This document shows positions 8,491 through 16,836 of a DNA stretch of 64,000 nt, piece after piece. The position numbers and the translations under genes were made by a program. The notes beneath the pieces are model-generated. The model saw only the letters and a list, made by a program, of their open reading frames with translations. It was not told the origin of the DNA and did no database searches. Every line of letters begins with the position of its first letter. Position 1 is the first letter of the stretch. The DNA is from Pseudomonas sp. Bout1 (GTDB lineage: Bacteria > Pseudomonadota > Gammaproteobacteria > Pseudomonadales > Pseudomonadaceae): positions 1,627,001 through 1,691,000 of the forward strand of contig NZ_JAVIWK010000001.1 in assembly GCF_034314165.1 (NCBI RefSeq), read 5' to 3'.

Positions 8491-9603
8491 TCAGTAGTCG
8501 GACAAATCTGCCAGCGGATGGCGCCCTTCCCAGACCTTGTGGAAGTGCGCCTGCACCACCGCCTCAGGGATCAGGTTGATGTCCGGCCAATGCCAGTGGG
8601 GCTGTTGGTCCTTGTCGATCAACCGCGCCCGCACCCCTTCGCTGAATTCGGGGTGGCGGCAGCAGTTCAGGCTCAGGGTGTACTCCATCTGGAACACCTG
8701 GGCCAGGGACAGGTGACGCGCCCGCTGGATCTGCTCCCACACCAGGTGTGCGGTCAGCGGGCAGCCTTCGCTCAGGGTCTTGCCGGCGCGGCTGAACAGC
8801 GGGTCGGTGTGGTCGCGCAACTGGCTCAAGGCTCGCCACGCGCAGCGCACGTCGCCCACATCCAGCCACTCGTCGATCTGCGCCCGGCGCGGTAGCCATT
8901 GGGCTTCGGGCATTTGGCCGGTGGCCTCCTGGGCCAGGGCCTTGAGCAGGCTGTTGAGCTGCATGTCGGTCTGTTCCTGCCAGTTCAGTTGCAGCAGGCC
9001 TTCCAGCAGTTCGTCTTGTTGTTCATCCAGCAGGAAACGGTCGGCCAGGCCCAGGTCCAGGGCATCGCGGCCATTCATGTGGGCGCCAGTCAGGCCGAGG
9101 AACACACCCAACTTGCCGGGCAGGCGCGACAGGAACCAGCTCGCACCCACATCCGGGTACAGGCCGATGCTGATTTCCGGCATGGCCAGGCGACTGCTCG
9201 GGGTGACGATGCGCACGGCGGCGCTTTGCAGCAAGCCCATGCCGCCGCCCAGCACATAGCCGTGGCCCCAGCAGATCAACGGTTTGGGGTAGGTGTGCAG
9301 GCGGTAGTCGAGGCGGTACTCCGCGGCGAAAAATTGCGCGGCCAGCGCCGGAACCTCGCCGGGATGTGCACGGCAGGCCTGGGCCAGGCTGCGCACTTCG
9401 CCACCGGCGCAAAACGCCTTGGGGCCATTGCCGCGCAGCAGCACACAAACGATTTGCGGGTCTTTGGCCCAGGCATCCAGGCGTTCGCCCAAGGCCAGGA
9501 TCATTGGCAACGACAGGGCGTTAAGGGATTTTTCCGCGTCCAGGCTGGCGACGCCGATGCGGGCGCCGTCGGTGCCAATCAGTTCTTCGAAGTGCAGGTT
9601 CAT
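8491..9603 (-). CDS. Enoyl-CoA hydratase/isomerase family protein, 3-hydroxyisobutyryl-CoA hydrolase-like
   Basis: A 370-aa crotonase-fold enzyme. The oxyanion-hole region is visible (PKAFCAGGEVRSL, then GHGYVLGGGMGL), followed by ISIGLYPDVGASWFLSRL and a long C-terminal part typical of the ECH_2 subgroup (EYTLSLNCCRHPEFSEGVRA, VWEGRHPLADLSDY). That subgroup includes 3-hydroxyisobutyryl-CoA hydrolase of valine degradation, so a thioesterase rather than hydratase role is likely. Of two adjacent ATG codons (9606, 9603) I take 9603 because GAGG is better spaced from it. Confidence 0.85.
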   Translation of the reverse strand: MNLHFEELIGTDGARIGVASLDAEKSLNALSLPMILALGERLDAWAKDPQIVCVLLRGNGPKAFCAGGEVRSLAQACRAHPGEVPALAAQFFAAEYRLDYRLHTYPKPLICWGHGYVLGGGMGLLQSAAVRIVTPSSRLAMPEISIGLYPDVGASWFLSRLPGKLGVFLGLTGAHMNGRDALDLGLADRFLLDEQQDELLEGLLQLNWQEQTDMQLNSLLKALAQEATGQMPEAQWLPRRAQIDEWLDVGDVRCAWRALSQLRDHTDPLFSRAGKTLSEGCPLTAHLVWEQIQRARHLSLAQVFQMEYTLSLNCCRHPEFSEGVRARLIDKDQQPHWHWPDINLIPEAVVQAHFHKVWEGRHPLADLSDY

Positions 9604-9735
9604 CATGACCTCAATCGAGAAAGTGAAGGTTGAGTATGATCGCTTCGCGGGAAAGTGCCGGTTCTGCGTCAGATCAATTGACAAGCAGGGTGGGCTTTCC
9701 TAGGGTTCGCACCATTGTTTTTTCTGGATGCAACC

Positions 9736-10428
9736 ATGACCACCGACGACCGTATCAAACTCGAACCCAGCTGGAAACACGCCCTGCGTGACGAGTTCGA
9801 CCAGCCGTACATGGCCCAGCTCCGTGAATTCCTGCGTCAGGAACACGCGGCCGGCAAGGAGATCTACCCGCCGGGCCCGATGATCTTCAACGCGCTCAAC
9901 TCAACGCCGCTGGACAAGGTCAAGGTGGTAATCCTCGGCCAGGACCCGTACCACGGCCCCGGCCAGGCCCATGGCTTGTGCTTCTCGGTGCAACCGGGCG
10001 TGCCGGCGCCGCCGTCGCTGGTCAATATCTATAAAGAACTCAAGCGCGACCTGAACATCGACATCCCCAACCACGGCCACCTGCAAAGCTGGGCCGACCA
10101 GGGTGTGCTGATGATCAACACCACCATGACTGTAGAGCGCGCGAATGCCAACGCCCATGCAGGCAAGGGCTGGCAGTTCTTTACCGACCGGGTGATCGAG
10201 ATTGTCAGCGCGCACCAGCCACACCTGGTGTTCCTGCTGTGGGGCGCCCATGCGCAGGGCAAGCAGAAGCTGATCGACGCCACCAAGCACTTGGTGCTGA
10301 CGTCGGTGCATCCGTCGCCGCTGTCGGCGTATAGAGGGTTTATTGGCTGCGGGCATTTCAGCCGCACCAACAAGTTTCTGGAGCAGAATGGCGAGACGCC
10401 GATCGAGTGGCGATTGCCGCCGGTTTGA
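9736..10428 (+). CDS. ung: Uracil-DNA glycosylase
   Basis: A 230-aa family-1 uracil-DNA glycosylase. It removes uracil from DNA at the first step of base excision repair. The water-activating loop [14 protein letters not shown] (catalytic Asp about residue 70), the INTTMTVE strand and the DNA-intercalation/catalytic loop [11 protein letters not shown] are all present. Length is typical. The start is the ATG at 9736, not an upstream TTG. Transcribed divergently from the preceding hydrolase gene; a REP pair follows its stop. Confidence 0.97.
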   Translation: MTTDDRIKLEPSWKHALRDEFDQPYMAQLREFLRQEHAAGKEIYPPGPMIFNALNSTPLDKVKVVILGQDPYHGPGQAHGLCFSVQPGVPAPPSLVNIYKELKRDLNIDIPNHGHLQSWADQGVLMINTTMTVERANANAHAGKGWQFFTDRVIEIVSAHQPHLVFLLWGAHAQGKQKLIDATKHLVLTSVHPSPLSAYRGFIGCGHFSRTNKFLEQNGETPIEWRLPPV

Positions 10429-10439
10429 CATAGATCCAA

Positions 10440-10547
10440 TGTAGGAGCTGTCGAGCTTTAGCGAGGCTGCGAAGACGGCGGCACAGTCAGCATAATGCTG
10501 CCTGACCCACCACTATCGCAGCCTCGCTTGGGCTCGACAGCTCCCAC
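10440..10547. repeat. REP/BIME inverted pair after ung
   Basis: TGTAGGAGCTGTCGAGCTTT on the left is matched by GGCTCGACAGCTCCCAC on the right, with an inner pair GCGAGGCTGCGA / TCGCAGCCTCGC. It is a two-unit palindromic REP between the convergent ung and AbrB-family genes and may serve as a bidirectional transcription or mRNA-stability barrier. Confidence 0.8.
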
Positions 10548-10567
10548 TATTGAACGTCTCTCAGGCT

Positions 10568-11605
10568 TTAGATTTTGTCTGGTTGCCGGTTCCAGTGCCG
10601 AAACAACGGCTCCGCCAGAAACAACACAAACAACAAGCGCATCACCTGCATCGCCGTCACCAACGGCACCGACAGTTGCAGGGTTTCCGCCGTCAGGCTC
10701 ATTTCCGCAATTCCGCCTGGCATCATGCCCAGTGTCAGCGAACGCAGATCCAGTTGTGTGAGCGCACTCAAGCCCACAGCCGCCAGCGTGGCGATCAACA
10801 TGGTCAACGCCGTACCGATCAACGTACGCCCCATGAACAACGGTGCACGCCGGAAGAACTGCCGGTTGAAGTGGCAACCCAGGCCGCTGCCGATCAGCCA
10901 CTGGCCGATCTGGCTGCCGCCGTCGGGCAGGCCGATGTGCAAGTCCCAGGTAATGCTGACGGCGGCGCTCACCAGCAACGGCCCGAACAGCCATGGGTTT
11001 GGCTGGCGCAAGCGCTGCCAACCCCAGGCCACCAAGCCGCCGACAGGGAACAGCACCGCCAGCCAGGTCCAATCGACGTTGGCTGGATGAAACTGCGGAG
11101 CACCTTCACCCAGCACGTATTTGAACGCCGCCGGTACACACAGCACCACCACCAACACCCGCAGACTCTGGCCCGCCGCGACGCGGCTGAGCACCGCGCC
11201 ATTGCGTGCGCCGAGGTTGACCATCTCGCCGGAACCACCCGGCATGCTGGAGAAAAATGCGGTGGCGCGGTCTTCACCGCTGCGGCGCATCAACCACACC
11301 CCCACAATGCTGGAGAGGCTGGTGACCAGCGCGCCGAAGAAGATCAGGCCGAAGTGGCTCATCACCTGCTCCATCACCACTGGGGTGAAGTGCAGGCCGA
11401 TGCCGATGCCGACCACCCACTGGCCGCATTTGCGGCCGCCGGGGATTTCTGCGAGCTGCCAGGGTGTAAGGCAGCGAACAAGGATGATCGCCAGCAACGA
11501 GCCGACCATGTACGGCAGTGGCCAGCCGATCTGGCTGGCGAGGTACCCGCCCAGCAGACCGACCAGCGGTGTTGCCCACCAGCTTCTGAACGTGACCTCA
11601 GACAT
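10568..11605 (-). CDS. AbrB-family membrane protein (putative ammonia monooxygenase/transport regulator family)
   Basis: A 345-aa integral membrane protein made of two homologous halves, typical of the AbrB duplication family. Repeated motifs are GWPLPYMVGSLLA, SSMPGGSGEMVNLG in the first half and LTLGMMPGGIAEMSLTA in the second; about ten hydrophobic segments are visible. I take the ATG at 11605 (MSEVTFRSWWATPLVG), which overlaps the tctA stop by 8 bases. Being the last gene of the tricarboxylate-uptake operon suggests a transport role, but the substrate is unknown. Confidence 0.82.
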   Translation of the reverse strand: MSEVTFRSWWATPLVGLLGGYLASQIGWPLPYMVGSLLAIILVRCLTPWQLAEIPGGRKCGQWVVGIGIGLHFTPVVMEQVMSHFGLIFFGALVTSLSSIVGVWLMRRSGEDRATAFFSSMPGGSGEMVNLGARNGAVLSRVAAGQSLRVLVVVLCVPAAFKYVLGEGAPQFHPANVDWTWLAVLFPVGGLVAWGWQRLRQPNPWLFGPLLVSAAVSITWDLHIGLPDGGSQIGQWLIGSGLGCHFNRQFFRRAPLFMGRTLIGTALTMLIATLAAVGLSALTQLDLRSLTLGMMPGGIAEMSLTAETLQLSVPLVTAMQVMRLLFVLFLAEPLFRHWNRQPDKI

Positions 11606-13112
11606 CGGCCACGGCACGACGCTGCAGGGAACGCTTGCGCCAGATACGCACCAGCGGGAACAGCAGCATCAACGCAGTCAGCACCCATACACCGAAGGTG
11701 ATCGGGCTCGACCAGAGGATTTGCAGTTCGCCGTTGGAAATCGACAGCGCACGGCGCAGGTTCTGCTCCATCAAGCCGCCGAGGATAAAGCCCAGCAGGA
11801 CCGGCGACAGCGGGAAGTCCAGCTTGCGCAGGATATAGCCGAAGATACCGATGCCGACCATCAGGAACAGGTCGAAGGTGGTGGCATGAACCGCGTACAC
11901 ACCGATCGCGGTGATGATGGCAATCACCGGTACCAGCGCCCAGTTCGGCACGGCAAGGATGCGCGTGAAGATGCGGATCATCGGGATGTTGAGGATCACC
12001 AGCATGATGTTGGCGATAAACAACGAGGCGATCAGGCCCCAGACGATGTCCGGTTGCTGTTGGAACAGCAGCGGGCCGGGGGTGATGTTGTACAGCGACA
12101 GGGCGCCGATCATTACCGCTGTGGTGCCCGAACCGGGTACACCGAGGGTCAGCATTGGCACCAGGGCGCCGCAGGCAGAAGCGCCGATCGCGGTTTCCGG
12201 AGCGGCCAGGCCACGCATGTCGCCCTGGCCGAATTTACCGCTGGCGCCGGCCAGGCGTTTCTCGGTCATGTAGGCCACGGCAGAGGCCAGTGTGGCGCCA
12301 GCGCCCGGCAATACGCCCATGATGAAACCCAACAGGCCGCAGCGAATATTCACTACGAATACCGAGGAAGCTTCCTTCAGGTTGAACATCATCCGTCCGG
12401 TGGCTTTTACCGCTTCCTGGCCACGGTGGGTTTTTTCCAGCAGCAACAGGATCTCGCTGATGGAGAACAGGCCCAGCACCAGCACCACGAATTGGATGCC
12501 GTCGGTCAGGTGGATGTTATCGCCGGTGAAACGGTACACACCGCTGTTGGCATCAATACCCACTGCCGACAGAAACAGGCCGATCAAGGCTGCCACGAAG
12601 GTCTTCAGCGGTTTGTCACCGGCCATGCCGCCCAGGCACACGATGGCAAACACCATCAGTACGAAATATTCCGCCGGGCCGAAGGCAATCGCCCATTTGG
12701 CCAGCAGCGGGGCGAACAGCACCATGCCGCAGGTGGCGATAAACGCGCCGATGAACGAGCTCCATGCCGACAGCGACAAGGCCACGCCCGCCAGGCCTTT
12801 GCGGGCCATCGGGTAGCCGTCGAGGGTGGTCATCACGGTGGAGGCTTCACCCGGGATGTTCAGCAGGATCGAGCTGATGCGCCCGCCGTACTCGCAGCCC
12901 AGGTACACGGCGGCCAACAGGATCAACGCCGACTCGGGCGGCAGCCCGAGGGCGAATGCGATGGGGATCAACAGCGCCACGCCGTTGATCGGGCCCAGGC
13001 CCGGCAGCAGGCCGACCACGGTGCCGATCAAGGTGCCGCACAGCGCGGTGATCAGGTTGTAAGGGGTCAGTGCAACGCCGAAGCCCTGGCCCAAATAGCT
13101 GAACGTATCCAT
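11598..13112 (-). CDS. tctA: Tripartite tricarboxylate transporter, large membrane subunit TctA
   Basis: A 504-aa inner-membrane protein with about 12 hydrophobic segments. Family motifs are GLLPGLGPINGVALLIPIAF, CEYGGRISSILLNIPGEAST, GVLPGAGATLASAVAYMTEK and LTLGVPGSGTTAVMIGAL. It forms the transport channel with TctB and accepts substrate (citrate or related acids) from the periplasmic TctC. The ATG at 13112 lies one base past the tctB stop, with a ribosome site inside tctB. Confidence 0.95.
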   Translation of the reverse strand: MDTFSYLGQGFGVALTPYNLITALCGTLIGTVVGLLPGLGPINGVALLIPIAFALGLPPESALILLAAVYLGCEYGGRISSILLNIPGEASTVMTTLDGYPMARKGLAGVALSLSAWSSFIGAFIATCGMVLFAPLLAKWAIAFGPAEYFVLMVFAIVCLGGMAGDKPLKTFVAALIGLFLSAVGIDANSGVYRFTGDNIHLTDGIQFVVLVLGLFSISEILLLLEKTHRGQEAVKATGRMMFNLKEASSVFVVNIRCGLLGFIMGVLPGAGATLASAVAYMTEKRLAGASGKFGQGDMRGLAAPETAIGASACGALVPMLTLGVPGSGTTAVMIGALSLYNITPGPLLFQQQPDIVWGLIASLFIANIMLVILNIPMIRIFTRILAVPNWALVPVIAIITAIGVYAVHATTFDLFLMVGIGIFGYILRKLDFPLSPVLLGFILGGLMEQNLRRALSISNGELQILWSSPITFGVWVLTALMLLFPLVRIWRKRSLQRRAVADV

Positions 13113-13113
13113 A

Positions 13114-13572
13114 TCAGTTCTCCAGAACTTCAAGCAGGCCGAGCGGCAGCGGTACATCCATGGCTTTGTCGAACAACAGATAAAGGCCGATGCTCATCAA
13201 GGTCACGATCACCACGCTGGGTAGCCAGCGGCCGCCATACAGGCGGGCCATCGGAATGCCGATCAGCATGCTGCTGAGGATAAAACCCAGGGGTTCGAAG
13301 GTGCCGGCAAACACCAGCAACAGCGCAACGCAGATGCCGATCTTGACCAGGGTGTGGCGGTCCAGCGCCGGCTCTTCTTCCGTGTGCTTGGTGGGCTGTG
13401 GGCGAAACAGCATGTAGATCAAACCCAGGCCCATCAGCCCGAGCATCAGCAGCGGGTAGGCCCGGGGCCCTACCGGCTCGTAGGAAAACGAGGCCTGATA
13501 CGGCCAGGCCATCAGGGCGAGGCCGGCGCAGGCCAGCAACATCACTGAGGCGAAAATGCGTTGTAAGAGCAT
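13114..13572 (-). CDS. tctB: Tripartite tricarboxylate transporter, small membrane subunit TctB
   Basis: A 152-aa protein with four predicted membrane segments (LLQRIFASVMLLACAGLALM; AYPLLMLGLMGLGLIYMLF; VKIGICVALLLVFAGTF; SVVIVTLMSIGLYLLFDKAM). Between the second and third is a cytosolic acidic stretch. This is the usual TctB size and layout. Start ATG 13572 follows CAGGAGTTTCAC. It lies between tctC and tctA in the conserved C-B-A order. Confidence 0.93.
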   Translation of the reverse strand: MLLQRIFASVMLLACAGLALMAWPYQASFSYEPVGPRAYPLLMLGLMGLGLIYMLFRPQPTKHTEEEPALDRHTLVKIGICVALLLVFAGTFEPLGFILSSMLIGIPMARLYGGRWLPSVVIVTLMSIGLYLLFDKAMDVPLPLGLLEVLEN

Positions 13573-13632
13573 GTGAAACTCCTGGGCCACGCCCCCGATG
13601 CGCAAGGGCGTGGCCGCGCGAACAAGGGGCGA

Positions 13633-14613
13633 TTACTGGATCAGGCCGAACTCTTTGGCCAGCACTTTGTAGTCAGCCACCTGTTTCTTCACGTAGGTGT
13701 CCAGTTCCGGGCCGGTCATGGCGAACGGGAACAGCTCGCGCTGGTCACGCAGCTTGGCGAACTCGTCGGAGGCCAGCAGTTTGTCGAAGGCGTCTTTCCA
13801 CCAGGCGTAGTCTTCGTCGCTGACCTTTGGCCCGAGGTAGAAACCACGCACCACTGGCCAGACGATGTCGTAGCCTTGTTCCTTGGCGGTCGGGATGTTC
13901 TTCATTTCCGGCTCGTCCAGGCGCTCGTCGGCGAACACCGCCAGCAGGCGCATGTCACCGCTGAGGATGTGTGGCATGGAGTCGGAGATGTCGGTACTGC
14001 CCACCTGGATATGGCCGCCCAGCAGGGCGGTGGCGATTTCACCGCCGCCTTCCAGTGCCACGTAACGCAGGTCGCGCGGGTTGATCCCGGCAGCCTTGGC
14101 GATCAATGCGGTTTGCATCCAGTCCTGGCTGCCGACGGTGCCGCCGGAACCGATGACCACGCTGCCTGGATCTTTCTTCAGGGCCTTGACCAGATCGTCG
14201 AGGTTTTTATAGGGCGAATCGCTTTTGACCGCGATGGCACCGTAGCTGGTGCCGACGGCGGCGAGCCAGCGCACGGCGCTTTCATCGAAGCGGCCGAACT
14301 TGCCCTGGGCCAGGTTCAACAGCGAACCGCTGGACCAGGCCACCAACGTGCCGGCGTCTGCCGGGCGCTGGGCCACGACTGCGTTGTAGGCCACCGCGCC
14401 CACGCCGCCGGGCATGTAGGTCACGCGCATCGGCTTACTGAGCAGTTTCTGGTTGACCAGCGCGCTCTGCGCCAGTTTGCAGGTCAGGTCAAACCCGCCG
14501 CCCGGGGATGCCGGGGCAATGCATTCCGGGCGCTTGGGCTCGGCGGCCAACAGTTGGCTGGCGAACAGCATGCAGCTGGCCGTCAGGGCAAATTTACGCA
14601 GTGAAAGGGTCAT
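13633..14613 (-). CDS. tctC: Tricarboxylate-binding periplasmic protein TctC
   Basis: A 326-aa secreted protein: signal peptide (MTLSLRKFALTASCMLFASQ, cleavage near LLAAEP) and a Bug/TctC-type binding domain with ECIAPASPGGGFDLTCKLAQ, RVTYMPGGVGAVAYN and VIGSGGTVGSQDW. It captures citrate-like acids for TctAB. Of several in-frame ATGs near the 5' end, 14613 is best placed after GGAG. An A-rich Crc-type motif lies just upstream. Confidence 0.94.
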   Translation of the reverse strand: MTLSLRKFALTASCMLFASQLLAAEPKRPECIAPASPGGGFDLTCKLAQSALVNQKLLSKPMRVTYMPGGVGAVAYNAVVAQRPADAGTLVAWSSGSLLNLAQGKFGRFDESAVRWLAAVGTSYGAIAVKSDSPYKNLDDLVKALKKDPGSVVIGSGGTVGSQDWMQTALIAKAAGINPRDLRYVALEGGGEIATALLGGHIQVGSTDISDSMPHILSGDMRLLAVFADERLDEPEMKNIPTAKEQGYDIVWPVVRGFYLGPKVSDEDYAWWKDAFDKLLASDEFAKLRDQRELFPFAMTGPELDTYVKKQVADYKVLAKEFGLIQ

Positions 14614-14627
14614 GTTCATCTCCATCA

Positions 14628-14635
14628 TTGTTGTT
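14628..14635 (-). promoter_or_regulatory. Candidate Crc/Hfq catabolite-repression site before tctC
   Basis: The minus strand reads AACAACAA about 15 bases upstream of the tctC start, an exact AAnAANAA motif. In Pseudomonas, Hfq with Crc binds this type of site near the ribosome site to repress translation of carbon-uptake genes. Confidence 0.5.
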
Positions 14636-14647
14636 ATGAGGTTGCTG

Positions 14648-15928
14648 TTACCAAAGCGCGACGCTGTAGCTCACCAGCAAGCGCACTTCATCCGCATCAC
14701 GGGCCGAATAGTTGGAACGGTAGGTGGCATTGCGCAGCCGCACGGCCACATCCTTGAAGGTGCCGTTCTGTACTACGTAACGGATCTCGCTGTTGCGTTC
14801 CCACTCCTTGCCGGTCTCGCCGTTCTTGAGCTTGATGTTGTCACCCGACAGGTAACGGCTCATGAAGCTCAGGCCAGGAATCCCAAGCTTGGCGAAGTCG
14901 TAGTCGTAGCGTGCCTGCCAGGAGCGTTCTTCGGCGCCGGCAAAGTCGTTGATCTGCACGAAGTTGACAAGGTAAGGATCGCTGCCATCCACGTAGGGAA
15001 AGGCGCTGTCACCGGACATGTGCTGGTAGCCGGCACTTAGCTTATGGCCATTGAGGGCATAGCTGAAGAGGCCGTTGAGGGAGGTGTTGTCGATCTTGCC
15101 ACCGCGCGCTGCACCGGTGTCATCGCTGACGGCCAGGCGCAGGTCGGCGCCGAAGGTGCCGGGGCCCATCGGGCGCGAGGCCACCAGGCCGAGGAAGTGC
15201 TGGCGGTACACGTCGTCAAGTTGGGCGAAGTGGTAGCTGCCGGTGATCTTGTCGGCGAACTTGTAGTCCACGCCGCCGAAGTCGAAATGCTTGCCGGTGG
15301 CGCCGCTGAGAAAGCGGCTGTTCTTGTTGTTGAGGCCAATGTCTTCGTAGTTGGTGTCGTCGCGGTCCTTGGCCTTGTTCAGGCGGCCGCCGGTAAACAC
15401 CAGGTTCTTGAACTCCTTGGAACTCAACAGGCCACCCTCAAACGTCTGCGGCAGGATGCGCCCGTCGTTGGGTTTGAGGATCGGCAGCTCGGGGATCAGC
15501 GCGCCGATTTTCAGCTCGGTGGCGGAGATCTTCACTTTGCCGGTCAGGCCGAGTTTGGAGTATTCGTTGGCAGCGCGTCCGTCATCGTGAGTCGGCAGCA
15601 AGCCCGTGCCGGTGCGGTCGGGGCTGGAGTCGAGCTTGACCCCAAGCATGCCCAGCGCATCCACGCCAAAGCCGACGGTGCCGTCGGTGTAGCCCGACTG
15701 CAGGTTGAGCATGAAGCCCTGGGCCCATTCGTCGCGCTTGGATTGTTGCGCGCTGGTGCCGTCGCGAAAGTCGCGGTTGAAGTACATGTTGCGGGTTTCG
15801 AGGGTGGCGGTGCTGTCCTCGAAAAAGGCAGCTTGGCCTGCAGGCGAGAAGCCGGCAAGGGCGGCGGCACTGGCAAGGGCGGTCTGGATGAGACGAGAAG
15901 AACGAGCAGGCGGCTGTGTGCGCAGCAT
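14648..15928 (-). CDS. opdH: OprD-family outer-membrane porin, OpdH-like tricarboxylate channel
   Basis: A 426-aa outer-membrane beta-barrel. A signal peptide ends around SPAGQA, and the mature protein starts AFFEDSTATLETRNMYFNRD, the standard OprD-family opening. DEWAQGFMLNLQSGYTDG and GVDALGMLGVKLD are further family landmarks, and it ends in an aromatic residue (SYSVALW), as barrel proteins usually do. The position before tctCBA and divergent from tctDE points to an OpdH-type channel for citrate, isocitrate or cis-aconitate across the outer membrane. Confidence 0.9.
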   Translation of the reverse strand: MLRTQPPARSSRLIQTALASAAALAGFSPAGQAAFFEDSTATLETRNMYFNRDFRDGTSAQQSKRDEWAQGFMLNLQSGYTDGTVGFGVDALGMLGVKLDSSPDRTGTGLLPTHDDGRAANEYSKLGLTGKVKISATELKIGALIPELPILKPNDGRILPQTFEGGLLSSKEFKNLVFTGGRLNKAKDRDDTNYEDIGLNNKNSRFLSGATGKHFDFGGVDYKFADKITGSYHFAQLDDVYRQHFLGLVASRPMGPGTFGADLRLAVSDDTGAARGGKIDNTSLNGLFSYALNGHKLSAGYQHMSGDSAFPYVDGSDPYLVNFVQINDFAGAEERSWQARYDYDFAKLGIPGLSFMSRYLSGDNIKLKNGETGKEWERNSEIRYVVQNGTFKDVAVRLRNATYRSNYSARDADEVRLLVSYSVALW

Positions 15929-15943
15929 CGTGGGTGTACTCCG

Positions 15944-15957
15944 TTATTGTTCTTATT
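15944..15957 (-). promoter_or_regulatory. Candidate tandem Crc/Hfq site before opdH
   Basis: The minus strand carries overlapping AAnAAnAA motifs (AATAAGAA and AACAATAA) directly before the opdH ribosome site. This matches Crc/Hfq targets and suggests catabolite repression of porin translation. Confidence 0.5.
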
Positions 15958-16164
15958 TTGGCGAAAACGCTTCGAGGCGTTTTTCGGGCGCTATGGGTGA
16001 AATAGCTCGGCAGGCGAAACCCACCGTGGCTGGATGCTAAAGGGCGAAGCTTTCACTAACCTTTCAGTGGCCTTTCAATGTTTTCGGGCTTCACAGCACA
16101 GGCGGCGCCTGTAAACTCCCCGGCAAAGCGTGGCGCCGACCACCCCCGAACGAGGTAAAAACCC

Positions 16165-16836
16165 ATGCGTGTCCTTCTGGTCGAAGACCATTTGCAGCTA
16201 GCCGAAAGTGTTGCCCAGGCGCTCAAGAGCACGGGTTTGACCGTCGACGTGCTGCACGATGGCGTGGCGGCGGACCTGGCCCTGAGCAGCGAGGAATACG
16301 CAGTGGCGATCCTTGATGTGGGCCTGCCGCGCATGGACGGTTTTGAGGTGCTGGCACGGTTGCGGGCGCGTGGGAAAAATCTGCCTGTGTTGATGCTGAC
16401 GGCTCGCAGCGACGTAAAAGACCGGGTGCATGGCCTCAACCTCGGCGCAGATGACTACCTGGCCAAGCCGTTCGAACTGACTGAGCTGGAAGCGCGGGTG
16501 AAAGCGCTGCTGCGCCGTAGCGTGCTCGGCGGTGAGCGGCAGCAGGCCTGTGGCGTACTGATCTACGACCTGGACACCCGGCGCTTCACCCTGGGCGGTG
16601 AACTGCTGACCCTGACCTCCCGCGAGCAGGCGGTGCTTGAGGCGCTGATCGCACGTCCCGGCCGGGTGATGAGCAAGGAGCAACTGGCATCCCAGGTGTT
16701 CGGCCTGGATGAAGAGGCCAGCCCCGATGCCATCGAAATCTACGTGCACCGCCTGCGCAAGAAACTCGACGGCCAGCCAGTGGCCATTGTCACGTTCCGT
16801 GGCCTGGGGTACCTGCTGGAAGCCCGCGATGCATAA
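16165..16836 (+). CDS. tctD: Two-component response regulator TctD
   Basis: A 223-aa OmpR/PhoB-type regulator. The receiver domain (residues 1-115) has VEDH, the phosphoacceptor Asp51 in ILDVGLPRMDG, and DDYLAKPFELTE. The C-terminal winged helix ends FRGLGYLLEARDA. It would activate the divergent opdH-tctCBA operon in response to tricarboxylates sensed by TctE. An AAAACGC/GCGTTTT inverted repeat at 15961-15983 lies in the shared intergenic region and could be part of the control site. Confidence 0.94.
   Translation: MRVLLVEDHLQLAESVAQALKSTGLTVDVLHDGVAADLALSSEEYAVAILDVGLPRMDGFEVLARLRARGKNLPVLMLTARSDVKDRVHGLNLGADDYLAKPFELTELEARVKALLRRSVLGGERQQACGVLIYDLDTRRFTLGGELLTLTSREQAVLEALIARPGRVMSKEQLASQVFGLDEEASPDAIEIYVHRLRKKLDGQPVAIVTFRGLGYLLEARDA

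Noticed and set aside
11121..13277. Plus-strand open frame of 718 codons over tctA/tctB
   Set aside because: It is antisense to clear TctA and TctB sequences and consists of low-complexity Arg/Gln/His residues.
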